NCBI RefSeq assembly: GCF_000160035.2
Contig: NZ_KI535368.1
Coordinates: 558,001-622,000 of the forward strand
Source of the DNA: Catonella morbi ATCC 51271
Lineage (GTDB): Bacteria > Bacillota > Clostridia > Lachnospirales > Lachnospiraceae
Direction of reading: 5' to 3'
DNA length: 64,000 nt
A program made the position numbers and the translations under genes. The first letter of the stretch is position 1. Each line of letters starts with the position of its first letter. The notes under the pieces are model-generated. The model did no database searches. It worked only from the letters and a program-made list of their open reading frames with translations, and had not been told where the DNA came from. Below, one piece after another: positions 50,536 through 59,588 of the stretch.

Positions 50536-51510
50536 TTATTTTTCTTCCGGATATCTCAATCCCCATTCACTTCGAAATTTTGTCATCAATTCCATAACAT
50601 CACAGGTATAATTTAAGCACATATGATTACTTTTACCTTTAATTGCATCTTCCATGTCTGCAAATTCATATGCAAGCGCATCTTCATTTTTGCCTGCCTT
50701 TATAACTTCCACTTTTCCTGTTTCAGCATCTGTAATAGTAGCTTCCCAAGCTCTGGGGTATTCCATTATTTCGATATAACCCTTTTCACAACTAACCATT
50801 CCTCTTTTTGGCTGTTTAGAATGAAGCGACAACATAACAGTAGCCATCTGGTTTTCATCATTTTTTAATAGAAGGCTTGCTGTCTCGTCTACACCGGTTG
50901 GTGCCAAATTAACCTGTGACATGATTGTTGTTGGATTTGAGTCCATAAACCACCTTATAAATGATAAGGCATACACACCTATATCAAGCATTGCTCCACC
51001 GGCAAGATTTTTACTAAAGAATCTATTATTCATATCATATTCTTTAATACTTCCAAAATTCATTGTTATCAAATTCACTTTCCCAAGTCTTCCGGAAGAT
51101 AATATTTTCTTAAGCTCCTTATATATTGGCATATGATATATTGTCATTGCCTCACCGATAATAACACCCTTTTGATTTGCCAAAGAAATTGCTTCATTTA
51201 ATTCATTAATATTTAATGTAATTGACTTTTCTACTAACAAATGCTTGCCATTTTCAATTGCTTTTTTCATGTATTGAATGTGTGTATTATGAGGGGTTGC
51301 AATGTAAATAACATCAACTTTAGGATCCTCAAAAACATCCATCATATTGTCATATACTTTTTCTATTCCGTATTTTTTGGCAAAATCCACACCTTTTTCA
51401 TAAGTTCTGTTAGCAACAGAATAAATCATTTTCCCATTTTTGCTAAGTGCTTGAGCCATTTCATTCGCAATGACTCCGGTACCAAGTACAGCCCATTTAA
51501 TATCTCTCAT
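50536..51510 (-). CDS. Gfo/Idh/MocA family oxidoreductase
   Basis: A protein of about 324 residues. The N-terminal Rossmann fold is WAVLGTGVIANEMAQALS (GxGxxA), followed by VDVIYIATPHNTHI and the signature KHLLVEKSITLN. The C-terminal Gfo/Idh domain has GGAMLDIGVYAL. It is an NAD(P)-dependent sugar or polyol dehydrogenase; the substrate is unknown. The start at 51510 gives nine bases after GAGGAGG; 51519 is too close. It may have lost its original neighbours on both sides. Confidence 0.87.
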   Translation of the reverse strand: MRDIKWAVLGTGVIANEMAQALSKNGKMIYSVANRTYEKGVDFAKKYGIEKVYDNMMDVFEDPKVDVIYIATPHNTHIQYMKKAIENGKHLLVEKSITLNINELNEAISLANQKGVIIGEAMTIYHMPIYKELKKILSSGRLGKVNLITMNFGSIKEYDMNNRFFSKNLAGGAMLDIGVYALSFIRWFMDSNPTTIMSQVNLAPTGVDETASLLLKNDENQMATVMLSLHSKQPKRGMVSCEKGYIEIMEYPRAWEATITDAETGKVEVIKAGKNEDALAYEFADMEDAIKGKSNHMCLNYTCDVMELMTKFRSEWGLRYPEEK

Positions 51511-51592
51511 CTTTATCATCCTCCTCGTTTTCCCTGCAGATAATGTAAAATGTTAGCCTAAAAAATTGGAATTTAACCGGGAACACTTCACC

Positions 51593-51673
51593 TGATATAT
51601 CATTTATCATAACATAATAGCCGTGCTTTTTCTATCAAAAAAACAACCCCGGCAGCAACATTGCCACCGAGGT
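51593..51673. other. Conserved element-end block next to recombinase relic IV
   Basis: tgatatatcatttatcataa (51593-51612) and a hairpin of the ccccggcagcaac / attgccaccgagg type. It is the third copy of the block seen at 41069 and 45209. Confidence 0.6.
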
Positions 51674-51695
51674 CATCATTCTTATTTCTTATATA

Positions 51696-51783
51696 TTAGA
51701 TTTCTTTGAACATCTTTTGAGTAACCGGCTTTCCCCCGGTTATCTTTGCCACTTCTTTATTTGCCGCCTCCTGAAGTTCCAAT
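51696..51783 (-). pseudogene. Tyrosine recombinase 3' end, relic IV
   Basis: The minus-strand frame ELQEAANKEVAKITGGKPVT, then QKMFKEI and stop. It is homologous to the tails of relics I-III but the most diverged. The upstream part is missing. The next 160 bases to 51942 show no gene. Confidence 0.75.
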
Positions 51784-51942
51784 TAAAATCTCTAATATTC
51801 TGTAATTATTTTTATTGATACTGCACAATTGTTTTTGCGAAATATCACAACAAAAATCCATTACCTTTTGTAGTCATAAATTTGTGTTCGAATTTGTCAT
51901 GTGATAATCCTATTAAAGATTGAAGGAAAAAGTATCAACAGC

Positions 51943-53187
51943 TTATTGTTTAGCGTTGACATCTTCCGTTTCGTATACCATACTAACATCTTTACGCCTG
52001 CCCCAAATCAGGATCCAACTGGCAAGCATGGCGATAGCACCTCCAATTGTAAGACACAGGCGGTAATCAAGTATCTCTCCAAGAAACCCCATAAGTAGGG
52101 CAAAAACACCGGATCCGGCAGTAATAAGTACACCTTCGAAAGCATTGATGCGAGACCTTAGCCTTTCAGGAATATAACTTTGTACGGCTGCACTTCGCAT
52201 AATTGCACTGTTGCTACCCAGAAATCCACAAATTCCCCTGTTAAGCAACATAAGCGGATAGGGAAGCCAGAGCAAACACATATCCATGGTTTCATAAACC
52301 TGATAAACAAAAAACGCAAAACCGTACTTCTTCTTGTCAGGAATATTGATTCGATATTGCAGTGCACTACCGATTGTCCGCCCTGCAAATTCTACAACAG
52401 AAAATGCTGAATACATGGTAACAGTGAAGCCCGGAAAAGTACGGAAAAAAGCTACAAGAATAGGAGAAAAGCCGCGGGCTACTCCATTGGTAACTGCCAT
52501 ATATTCGTAGATACCGCGAAGGCCGCGTTCTTCCTTCAAATACTGCACTGCCTCCCGTATATCACTGGTCCATTCCCCCACAGAATATGGAGTACGATTA
52601 TGTCGTTCTGTTTCATCCAATTGGATAAAGCTCTCAGTAAGAGTGGCAACCAATGACAGCCCACTCTGTGCAATCAGAATCCATGCAACTCCGAGTGTGT
52701 CCAGGAGAACCGCAGCCAGTGGTGTCATGATGACTTTCAGAACCGGATAAAGCATGGATGACACAGCATAGCCCTTTTGCTTAGCTCCTTCCGGAATCAA
52801 TTCCGGGTAGATGCTGGTGAAAGCCAACTCATCCACCGCCCCCAGGCAAGCTAACAGCAAAGACACTGCCAGATAACCGATATAGGAAAAATCAAAGAAC
52901 AGTAACCACAATCCCATTCCGGCTAACGCAAAAGCATTCGCGGCATCGCCCGCTACCAGAAAAGTTTTGCGCGGTAATCTATCCATAAACGGAGCAATTA
53001 CAACCGGGAGTAATAGGTGTGGAATAAGCTGGATTGCCACAATCAAAGCCGATGCCAATGTACTGCCGGTTTCATCAAATACCAGAAAAGCTAATGCAAA
53101 ACCGCCTGCGATTGCACCAACTGTACCAATAGTTGATGCAATAATCACTAAGCTAAAATTCCGAGTCCATAGTTTTGTTGTTTTCAT
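51943..53187 (-). CDS. MFS exporter (MefA/enterobactin-exporter-like)
   Basis: A 12-helix transporter of about 414 residues of the MFS_3 type. NFSLVIIASTIGTVGAIAGG is followed by MDRLPRKTFLVAGD (loop 2-3 motif), AVDELAFTSIYPELIP and a long loop before helix 7. Relatives export macrolides or siderophores; the substrate here is unknown. The start at 53187 follows GAGGTGATAAAT. The gene has noticeably more G+C than its neighbours, which suggests recent arrival together with the regulator upstream. Confidence 0.85.
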   Translation of the reverse strand: MKTTKLWTRNFSLVIIASTIGTVGAIAGGFALAFLVFDETGSTLASALIVAIQLIPHLLLPVVIAPFMDRLPRKTFLVAGDAANAFALAGMGLWLLFFDFSYIGYLAVSLLLACLGAVDELAFTSIYPELIPEGAKQKGYAVSSMLYPVLKVIMTPLAAVLLDTLGVAWILIAQSGLSLVATLTESFIQLDETERHNRTPYSVGEWTSDIREAVQYLKEERGLRGIYEYMAVTNGVARGFSPILVAFFRTFPGFTVTMYSAFSVVEFAGRTIGSALQYRINIPDKKKYGFAFFVYQVYETMDMCLLWLPYPLMLLNRGICGFLGSNSAIMRSAAVQSYIPERLRSRINAFEGVLITAGSGVFALLMGFLGEILDYRLCLTIGGAIAMLASWILIWGRRKDVSMVYETEDVNAKQ

Positions 53188-53233
53188 ATTTATCACCTCT
53201 ACAAATAGTGTAGCATTTCTATTAGACAAAGAT

Positions 53234-53275
53234 AAGCCCGTATATTTGGGAAAATTATTCCAAATATACGGGCTT
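53234..53275 (-). terminator. Terminator between regulator and exporter
   Basis: Sixteen-base perfect arms at 53234-53249 (aagcccgtatatttgg) and 53260-53275, ten bases past the regulator stop. The stem lies between the regulator and the exporter start, so it may act as an attenuator for the exporter. Confidence 0.75.
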
Positions 53276-53284
53276 AATTCCTCT

Positions 53285-54403
53285 TTATACTGTCTTTCCG
53301 GGAAATTCCTCCATCAATTCACACGCCTTCTTATACTGTCTGGTCGCCTTATACCATTCTAACACCCAGGGCAGGTGAAAGATTGCATAGCCGGAAGGCA
53401 GCTCTCTTTGAAGACGATGAAAGCATTCCAAAAGTAGTGAGCCATATTCATCATGAGTAAGATAATCCGGAAAATCCAATCGATAGCGAACAAGGCTAAG
53501 TAACTGCAACGCCAGAGAATGATTTATCTCGTCAGCATCCATGGTTTCTGCCTGATTCAATGCGGCTAGAGCTTCCTCCCGCCTCCCGGTTTTTTCACAG
53601 CAGATTGCCAATTTGTGCAGTGACATCAGTGTGGGCTTTTCCAACTTAGAAAACCATTTATAAGCTTCCTCATAGCGTCCGATTTCAATCCATGATGATG
53701 CTGTGTTATATCCGATAAAGTATAGAGTTCTCTGATCTTGTAAACCCTCTGCCAGTCGTTTCACAACCTGATAATGACGTTCCATATTTGGGATATCCTG
53801 CTGGCTACCATAGGCATTGCCAAGGAAAATTTTTGCATCCAGCATAATCTTTACCCTACCTTCTCTGCTTGCCAAATCATAGGCCGTCTGAAGCGCATCC
53901 ACTGACGATGAATAGTGTCCAACCTTGTAGTCAGCAATTCCTAACTTCAAATAGGTATATGCATTGGGCGTTAGCCGTACTGCCTCGTTCTCTTGTCCCT
54001 GTAATATTCGCTGCATAGCCAGTTGACGTGTATCCATACAGGCCTCTATTGCCTTATCTAACGGAGTTTTGGAAGAAAGCAAGGTCAAATCCAGCCAAGC
54101 AGGAGTAGCCCTATAGTATTCTATATCCTTTGTCTGCAACAAATCATTTAGCTGATCAAGCCTACCGTCAAGCAAAAATTCCCAACCTTGTTCTGCCAGT
54201 TCAGCAGCTTCTTGTTCGATTTCTTTATCACACTTTAGCTCAAGTCTTGCCAGGAGAAGCCTCAAAACTTCCTCTGATGGCTCTGCTTTGCCGGTTTCAA
54301 TTTTAGACAAATATGATACTGTGCAAATCCCCTTGCACAATCCCGCCTGACTCCAATTTCTCCTAAGCCTTTCACGATAAATGATATACCCTTGATAATT
54401 CAT
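53285..54403 (-). CDS. XRE-family regulator with TPR-like C-terminus (RRNPP-like)
   Basis: A 372-residue regulator. The N-terminal HTH (residues about 5-60) is GYIIYRERLRRNWSQAGLCK, then GICTVSYLSKIETGKAEPSE. About 300 residues of helical TPR-like repeats follow (AYTYLKLGIADYKVGHYSSS, ASSWIEIGRYEEAYKWFSKL). This is the layout of peptide-responsive RRNPP regulators. No cognate peptide gene is visible nearby. It precedes the exporter gene. Confidence 0.82.
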   Translation of the reverse strand: MNYQGYIIYRERLRRNWSQAGLCKGICTVSYLSKIETGKAEPSEEVLRLLLARLELKCDKEIEQEAAELAEQGWEFLLDGRLDQLNDLLQTKDIEYYRATPAWLDLTLLSSKTPLDKAIEACMDTRQLAMQRILQGQENEAVRLTPNAYTYLKLGIADYKVGHYSSSVDALQTAYDLASREGRVKIMLDAKIFLGNAYGSQQDIPNMERHYQVVKRLAEGLQDQRTLYFIGYNTASSWIEIGRYEEAYKWFSKLEKPTLMSLHKLAICCEKTGRREEALAALNQAETMDADEINHSLALQLLSLVRYRLDFPDYLTHDEYGSLLLECFHRLQRELPSGYAIFHLPWVLEWYKATRQYKKACELMEEFPGKTV

Positions 54404-54491
54404 GTAATTATATACACCTCACTTTAGCAGACTGATTATTTCGGTCTTCCCATTTCGACTCCAATTTAACGCCGGTACAACGGATTCTGCG

Positions 54492-54555
54492 CATGCTTCA
54501 TAAGCTGTATTACCTCGCCAAAATGTGCAATACGATTATTATTTACTGCATATCA
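54492..54555 (-). pseudogene. Short relic of a RhuM-Fic gene
   Basis: tgcttcataagctgtattac and tgcaatacgattattattta match the cgcttcataatctgtattac and tgcgatacgattattattca stretch of both RhuM-Fic genes (near 37990-38045 and 46405-46460). Only about 65 bases remain, in the 245-base gap upstream of the 4Fe-4S gene. Confidence 0.6.
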
Positions 54556-54648
54556 ATCTGAATATATCTTCCTGAAAATGCTATTCAATTATACTTTTAT
54601 CTGGTCTTGTTTCCATTATTGGACATCTGCCACACATTACGCTTAGCA

Positions 54649-55467
54649 TTACAGTGCGTCTTTCGGGCAAGCCTTCTTACATTCGAAACAAAGAATACAC
54701 TCGGTTCCGTTTTTTCGTTTTCTTGAATTATCTGTCATATCAACATCCATCGGGCAAACTCTTTTGCATTTTCCACAAGATATACATTTTTCTTTGTCGC
54801 ACTTAACTCTGACTATAGAAAAATAACTCATAGGCTTAAGAAAGACAGTAATTGGGCAGATATATTTGCAAAAAGCTCTGTTATCTTTAAAAGCAAAAGC
54901 AAGTATTATTCCGGTCAGGTAGTACAAAACATTTCCCACAATAAATGCAAATAACATTATTCTCTCAATATTGCCAACCTTTGCTAAGAACAATGCAGAA
55001 ACAAATATTAGTGATATCGCAAATGTAATATATCTTATCCAACCAATTTTTCTTCTTGGTTTCTCCGGCACTTTATAAGGCAAAAAATCCAATACCATTG
55101 CAGTCCAGCAAGCATAACCACACCATCCTCTGCCAAAGATTAATGGACCAAAGATTTTTGCTACCGCATAATGAATTGTTGCTGCTTCAAATACACTGGC
55201 GAAGAGATAATACCAAAACCCTTCAATTTGCATATTTTCATTACTTATCAGTCCTAAATATACCAGCATATAAAGCCCGACCAGAAGTTGAGTAATACAT
55301 CTTCCGTATTTATTCTTTGCAATCATCAGCGATAATCCTAAAGCTATAGAAAAACCGATATAACTAAAATTGAATAAATAAAATAAATTATCTTTTGATA
55401 ACCATAATGAAATTGCTACTGTTTCAAAAATGCAAAGCATTATAATCGGAAATAGATACTTTTTCAT
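54649..55467 (-). CDS. NapH/NosR-like membrane 4Fe-4S protein
   Basis: A protein of about 272 residues. Five or six membrane helices carry GRGWCGYACWTAMVLDFLP and AFCKYICPITVFL, the two CxxxCP-like cysteine sites of NapH/NosR/RdxA-type proteins. A C-terminal ferredoxin domain has CISCGKCKRVCPMDV and CILCFECKKACP. It likely moves electrons across the membrane to an unknown acceptor. The start at 55467 is supported by AGAGG. The frame stays open upstream to 55632, but that stretch looks unrelated. Confidence 0.8.
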   Translation of the reverse strand: MKKYLFPIIMLCIFETVAISLWLSKDNLFYLFNFSYIGFSIALGLSLMIAKNKYGRCITQLLVGLYMLVYLGLISNENMQIEGFWYYLFASVFEAATIHYAVAKIFGPLIFGRGWCGYACWTAMVLDFLPYKVPEKPRRKIGWIRYITFAISLIFVSALFLAKVGNIERIMLFAFIVGNVLYYLTGIILAFAFKDNRAFCKYICPITVFLKPMSYFSIVRVKCDKEKCISCGKCKRVCPMDVDMTDNSRKRKNGTECILCFECKKACPKDAL

Positions 55468-55704
55468 AATACCAAACCTCTCAACAGACAATAAATTTAG
55501 TTTGTCACTGCAAAAGAGTTCCTTAACATCATTTATGTACAACTCAACACCTATTTGATTTCCCTTTTGTATTTGAGTAACTCCCATCTGGCAGGCTGAA
55601 TGCCGATATAATTCAACCTTGTATGAGTGCAAGATAATTCTTTTCTTTACATATTATGTGGCATAACAGCAAAGTATTTGCTTTGGCTTACATAAAATCG
55701 GAAA

Positions 55705-56628
55705 CTACTTACCCGGCAAGTCCTTAATTAAAGGTTGTATGGTTTGATAGATTTGAGACACAATGCTACCATCATAATATATTCTCATCAAATTATTATT
55801 GACTTGTTGCCTGCTTCTTCCTGAAAGAATCGCATCCACAATATCTTCTTTGCATTCAGTATATATCTTGCTCTTAAAATATCTGCCCAAAAAAGACCTT
55901 ACCTGAGCCTCTCTCTTTGAGTCTTGCTTTCTATCTCCGACAAACTCACGAAGAATTTTCTTAACATCCGAATATACCTCTTCATAACAATTAGGGAAGT
56001 TAGCTCGAATATCATTGTGTAAACCACTCAGCATACGCTCCTCATTACAATGGGCAATTACATATTTGCAAATTTTATTAGCATCTCTAATGGTATAATC
56101 ATAATCATCTGTAAGTGCATGCTGAATATACAAATTCAACTTGCTTCTATCGCTTCCGGATAATGTATATGACAATCCTGTACTAATCACACTATTGATT
56201 GTTTGCGCCTGCTTTCCGTTGGTAATAGCCGTAGTAGTTGTTGTCATCTTGTTTGTAGTTTTGACCGTTGACGTAATCTTTCCCGGCAACTTTTCTTTAC
56301 GGGAAATATTAGGGTAACCTTTTTCTTTCCAAAATTTAACGATATTATCGTAATCCTTGTCTTTGCTGACAATCACATAACTGCTTTCCTTTCCATTCAC
56401 ACCCAATAAATAGCCTAAGTAGGAAACCAAATGCATATCCAATGATTGCTTACGGGCAGGAACCAAGTGAGATTTGATGTCCCCATTCAGCCAAAATATG
56501 TCCTGTCTAATATTTGTTGCATTCTGTGTAGAGAAAACATGCACATGGTCGTCCTTAGCCAAGTTCTCAATATTAGAAATTCCATCATTATGAACATTTT
56601 CAAAATCAATTAAATAATACGTTCCCAT
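55705..56628 (-). CDS. PIN/NYN-domain putative nuclease
   Basis: A 307-residue protein. The N-terminal ~115 residues match a PIN/NYN-like nuclease fold: TYYLIDFENVHNDGI (catalytic Asp at about 8), SLDMHLVSYLGYL, and YVIVSKDKDYDNIVKFWKEK with the second acidic cluster. A Thr-rich linker follows (TVKTTNKMTTTTTA), then a C-terminal helical domain of about 150 residues with no assignment. It is probably an RNase. It lies two genes from RtcB. Confidence 0.8.
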   Translation of the reverse strand: MGTYYLIDFENVHNDGISNIENLAKDDHVHVFSTQNATNIRQDIFWLNGDIKSHLVPARKQSLDMHLVSYLGYLLGVNGKESSYVIVSKDKDYDNIVKFWKEKGYPNISRKEKLPGKITSTVKTTNKMTTTTTAITNGKQAQTINSVISTGLSYTLSGSDRSKLNLYIQHALTDDYDYTIRDANKICKYVIAHCNEERMLSGLHNDIRANFPNCYEEVYSDVKKILREFVGDRKQDSKREAQVRSFLGRYFKSKIYTECKEDIVDAILSGRSRQQVNNNLMRIYYDGSIVSQIYQTIQPLIKDLPGK

Positions 56629-56739
56629 CTATTCACATCCTTTTTAAGGCAAATATATTTCGAAATATATTATACATTCTTAGCTTATTTTTTTCCACAA
56701 AAATAACGTTACAACTAAAAAACATTTTTTCACTCTTAA

Positions 56740-57942
56740 CTACCTATTCAATCCTAACAGCCAATCTCTCACATTTATTATTTTGATACCTTCAATATCT
56801 CTTGATGGGTCATCATCCAATGTAAGTATTACTTTGGGATAATCATCCTGAAGCATTTGAAGCGGTCTTATTTCTCTGGCTAATGTAGTTTCATCTCTTA
56901 CAGTCAATGCAACCTGATAATAATGATTGCCATCCTGATTCTGTGCAACAAAATCTACTTCAAATGAATCTGCTTTTCCTACATATACATCATAGTCCCT
57001 CCGAAGCAGTTCAAGATAAACTATGTTTTCAAGAATATACCCCGCATCCATACCGCGTTTACCAAGAAGCATATATCGAAGTCCGATATCAATCACATAA
57101 TATTTATCCAATGTCTTGAGATATTGTTTTCCTTTTATATCATACCTTTTTGCCTGATAAATAATATAGGACTCCTTAAGAGCGGTAAGATATTTTTCTA
57201 TTGTTTTAGAGTCAATCTTTCTGACATCGGAAGACATTGTATCAGCTATTTTTTTTGTAGAAAGCGGATTACCGATGTTGTCAAAGATAAATTTCAAAAC
57301 ACTTTGAAGCATCATTGAATCTGTTACCTGTTTTCGATTCATAATATCTTTAATTACAATCGTGTTATAGATACTTTCCAAATAATCTCTGATTATATTA
57401 GGATTGGAATCCAGTTCTAATACATAAGGAAATGAACTTGATGACAAGTAATCAGTGTATTTTGTTATTCTGTCTTCAAAGCCATCCTTGGCAATACAAT
57501 ATTCCTTAAATGACAAGGGAAGCATTTCAATCTGAATATATCTTCCCGATATAAGTGTAGCTATTTCGCTTGAAAGCATATAGGCATTGGAACCGGTCAC
57601 ATACAAATCTACATCAGGATTTAACTGAAGACTATTCAATACTTTGGGAAACTTATATACACTTTGAATTTCATCCAGGAAAACATAGGTCTTAACATTT
57701 TTCTTCAAGCGTTCTTTAATATATTTATGGAGGCTTTTATAATCGGTTAAGTCCTCATACTCCAAATCTTCAAAATTAATCAAAATTATCTGAGATTTCT
57801 TAACACCGTGTTCTATCAGCCAGTCCCTAAACTGAAGTAATAATGTTGATTTTCCACATCTTCTGATTCCTGTTACAATCTTAATAATATTCTTATTCTT
57901 AAGTACCTTTAGTTTATTCAGGTATTCTTCTCTAATTATCAT
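56740..57942 (-). CDS. AAA-type ATPase, DUF4143-type family (locus D)
   Basis: A 400-residue ATPase, close to the gene at 16213-17445. The Walker A is GIRRCGKST, the Walker B is YVFLDEIQ, then VTGSNAYMLSSEIATLISGR. The C-terminal nuclease-like core is FEVDFVAQNQDGNHYYQVAL. The start at 57942 is set by AAGGGGGTGCAGA; 57978 lacks a site. The upstream DNA contains ctcaaaaactttaca, similar to the motif flanking ATPase B. A relic of this upstream region occurs at 50139-50262. Confidence 0.87.
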   Translation of the reverse strand: MIIREEYLNKLKVLKNKNIIKIVTGIRRCGKSTLLLQFRDWLIEHGVKKSQIILINFEDLEYEDLTDYKSLHKYIKERLKKNVKTYVFLDEIQSVYKFPKVLNSLQLNPDVDLYVTGSNAYMLSSEIATLISGRYIQIEMLPLSFKEYCIAKDGFEDRITKYTDYLSSSSFPYVLELDSNPNIIRDYLESIYNTIVIKDIMNRKQVTDSMMLQSVLKFIFDNIGNPLSTKKIADTMSSDVRKIDSKTIEKYLTALKESYIIYQAKRYDIKGKQYLKTLDKYYVIDIGLRYMLLGKRGMDAGYILENIVYLELLRRDYDVYVGKADSFEVDFVAQNQDGNHYYQVALTVRDETTLAREIRPLQMLQDDYPKVILTLDDDPSRDIEGIKIINVRDWLLGLNR

Positions 57943-58023
57943 TCTGCACCCCCTTACAACAATGATAACACTACTCATATGTTTTGTAAAGTTTTTGAGT
58001 TTTATGCCAAAAACAATTATTTT

Positions 58024-59301
58024 TTAGTTGTTTTTAGGATTATATTCCAAAAAGTATTTATCATTTTTCCCTCTCTTCTCCCAAGGCTTTTCATCTTCCC
58101 CTGCCTTAAAATTATAAACAGGCTTTATAATATCTACTATATCCACCGCCTCGTTAATAACATCCAGAATATCATCAAGGGATTTATACACCATAGGTGC
58201 TTCATCAAGGGTGTTCTCATTTACGGAAGTTGTATATATGCCTTCCATGGAAGCCCTGTATTCTTCCAAACTTAAGTTTTCCTTTGCCTTTCCTCTGGAC
58301 ATAATACGTCCTGCCCCATGAGGCGCTGAATAATTCCATTCAGGGTTGCCTTTGCCCACAGCGATTACCGAGCCGTCTCTCATATTTATAGGTATAAGTA
58401 CCCTCTCGCCTTTATGGGCTGCTATTGCACCTTTACGAAGAATCATCTCATTCGTATCTATGTAGTTATGGATTGTATGAAATCCTTCTTCTTTAGACAT
58501 ACCTGTCCTTTCCAGTATAGTTTCTGCCATTATTTCCCTATTTTTGCAGGCAAATCTCTGGCATATTTCTACATCATGCAAATAGTCTCCAAGAAAAGAA
58601 CCGTACAACCAGCAAAGGTCTTCAGGAACATCAGGAGTCTTGGCAGTGTATTCTTTAGCCAGTTCCTTTAATGCATCCTGTATCTCTGCCCGTCTGCCCG
58701 CTTCTTTATATGTACGGATAATTTCCTCTCTTCTTATAAAATAATCCTCTTTTCCTGCATGAAGATCTATTGCAAGCTGCTGATAAATTTCCGCAACCTG
58801 CTTTCCAAGGTTCCTGCTTCCTGAGTGGATTACCAGATAATGTGTACCATCTGCTGCCTTATCTATCTCTATAAAATGGTTTCCTCCCCCAAGCGTACCT
58901 AAGGAGCGTGCCAGTCTCTTTGTATCCTTTAGCGCACGATAGCATTTCAGTTCCTGTATATCAAATCTCTCCTTACGCCCATCCCATACGTTCCTGCCGG
59001 ATGGAATATAGTGGCAGGCCTCATCTATTTTCTCAAAGTCAAGGCTCTTGTCGGCAAGTTTTACGGTATACATCCCGCAACCAATGTCTACGCCCACAAT
59101 ATTAGGGCAGGCCTTATCCGTAACTGTCATTGTAGTTCCTATTGTACAGCCCTTACCTGCGTGTACATCAGGCATTATTCTTACCTTGTTTCCGGCAGTC
59201 AGTTCATAGTCACACATCCTTTTAATCTGTTCTATAGCCACATCTTCAACAACCTTTGCATAACAGATTGCAGTATTCATTTTTCCTTTAATCTCTAACA
59301 T
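58024..59301 (-). CDS. rtcB: RtcB family RNA ligase
   Basis: A protein of about 425 residues. GTP/Mn-dependent RNA ligase motifs are present: IVGVDIGCGMYTVKL (metal Cys), GTLGGGNHFIEID, VIHSGSRNLGKQVA, and SAPHGAGRIMSRGKAK (the His of HGAGR is the guanylylated residue in the family). RtcB joins 2',3'-cyclic phosphate ends to 5'-OH ends, in tRNA repair or after toxin cleavage. The start at 59301 follows AAAGGACTGAGATT. Two WYL regulators lie upstream on the same strand beyond a repeat element. No archease gene is seen. Confidence 0.92.
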   Translation of the reverse strand: MLEIKGKMNTAICYAKVVEDVAIEQIKRMCDYELTAGNKVRIMPDVHAGKGCTIGTTMTVTDKACPNIVGVDIGCGMYTVKLADKSLDFEKIDEACHYIPSGRNVWDGRKERFDIQELKCYRALKDTKRLARSLGTLGGGNHFIEIDKAADGTHYLVIHSGSRNLGKQVAEIYQQLAIDLHAGKEDYFIRREEIIRTYKEAGRRAEIQDALKELAKEYTAKTPDVPEDLCWLYGSFLGDYLHDVEICQRFACKNREIMAETILERTGMSKEEGFHTIHNYIDTNEMILRKGAIAAHKGERVLIPINMRDGSVIAVGKGNPEWNYSAPHGAGRIMSRGKAKENLSLEEYRASMEGIYTTSVNENTLDEAPMVYKSLDDILDVINEAVDIVDIIKPVYNFKAGEDEKPWEKRGKNDKYFLEYNPKNN

Positions 59302-59355
59302 AATCTCAGTCCTTTCTAACCCCCAATTATTCACAGCATAGGTACAGACCTCTTA

Positions 59356-59493
59356 TTCTACATAGTACAGCAGGATAAGCAGTTTTCGGTCTGCGACTAT
59401 GGGGTGATGTTATCAAACATCTTGTTAATAATCGTAATTTCACGCCTTCTGCTTGATTACTATATTTCACAAGATGCTTTGTGAATCATTTAG
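59356..59493 (-). repeat. Dispersed hairpin element, copy 3 (inverted)
   Basis: The reverse complement of the elements at 6597 and 30022. It has the conserved gcagttttcggtctgcgact tail, aaacatctt, an aatcgtaattt / ttgattac core and cacaagatg. The inner arms have diverged here. It fills half of the gap upstream of rtcB. Confidence 0.75.
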
Positions 59494-59588
59494 GCTAAAT
59501 AATATTTCAGTGGATATAAGTTATCTTATTTACAATATCATTTTACCTTTTCAAAAATGATTATTCACGGAAAAAAAGTTGCGAACAC

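Noticed and set aside
55468-55632. N-terminal extension of the NapH/NosR-like protein
   Set aside because: The in-frame stretch precedes a good start with its own ribosome-binding site, does not look like a signal or domain, and would displace the first membrane helix of the family.
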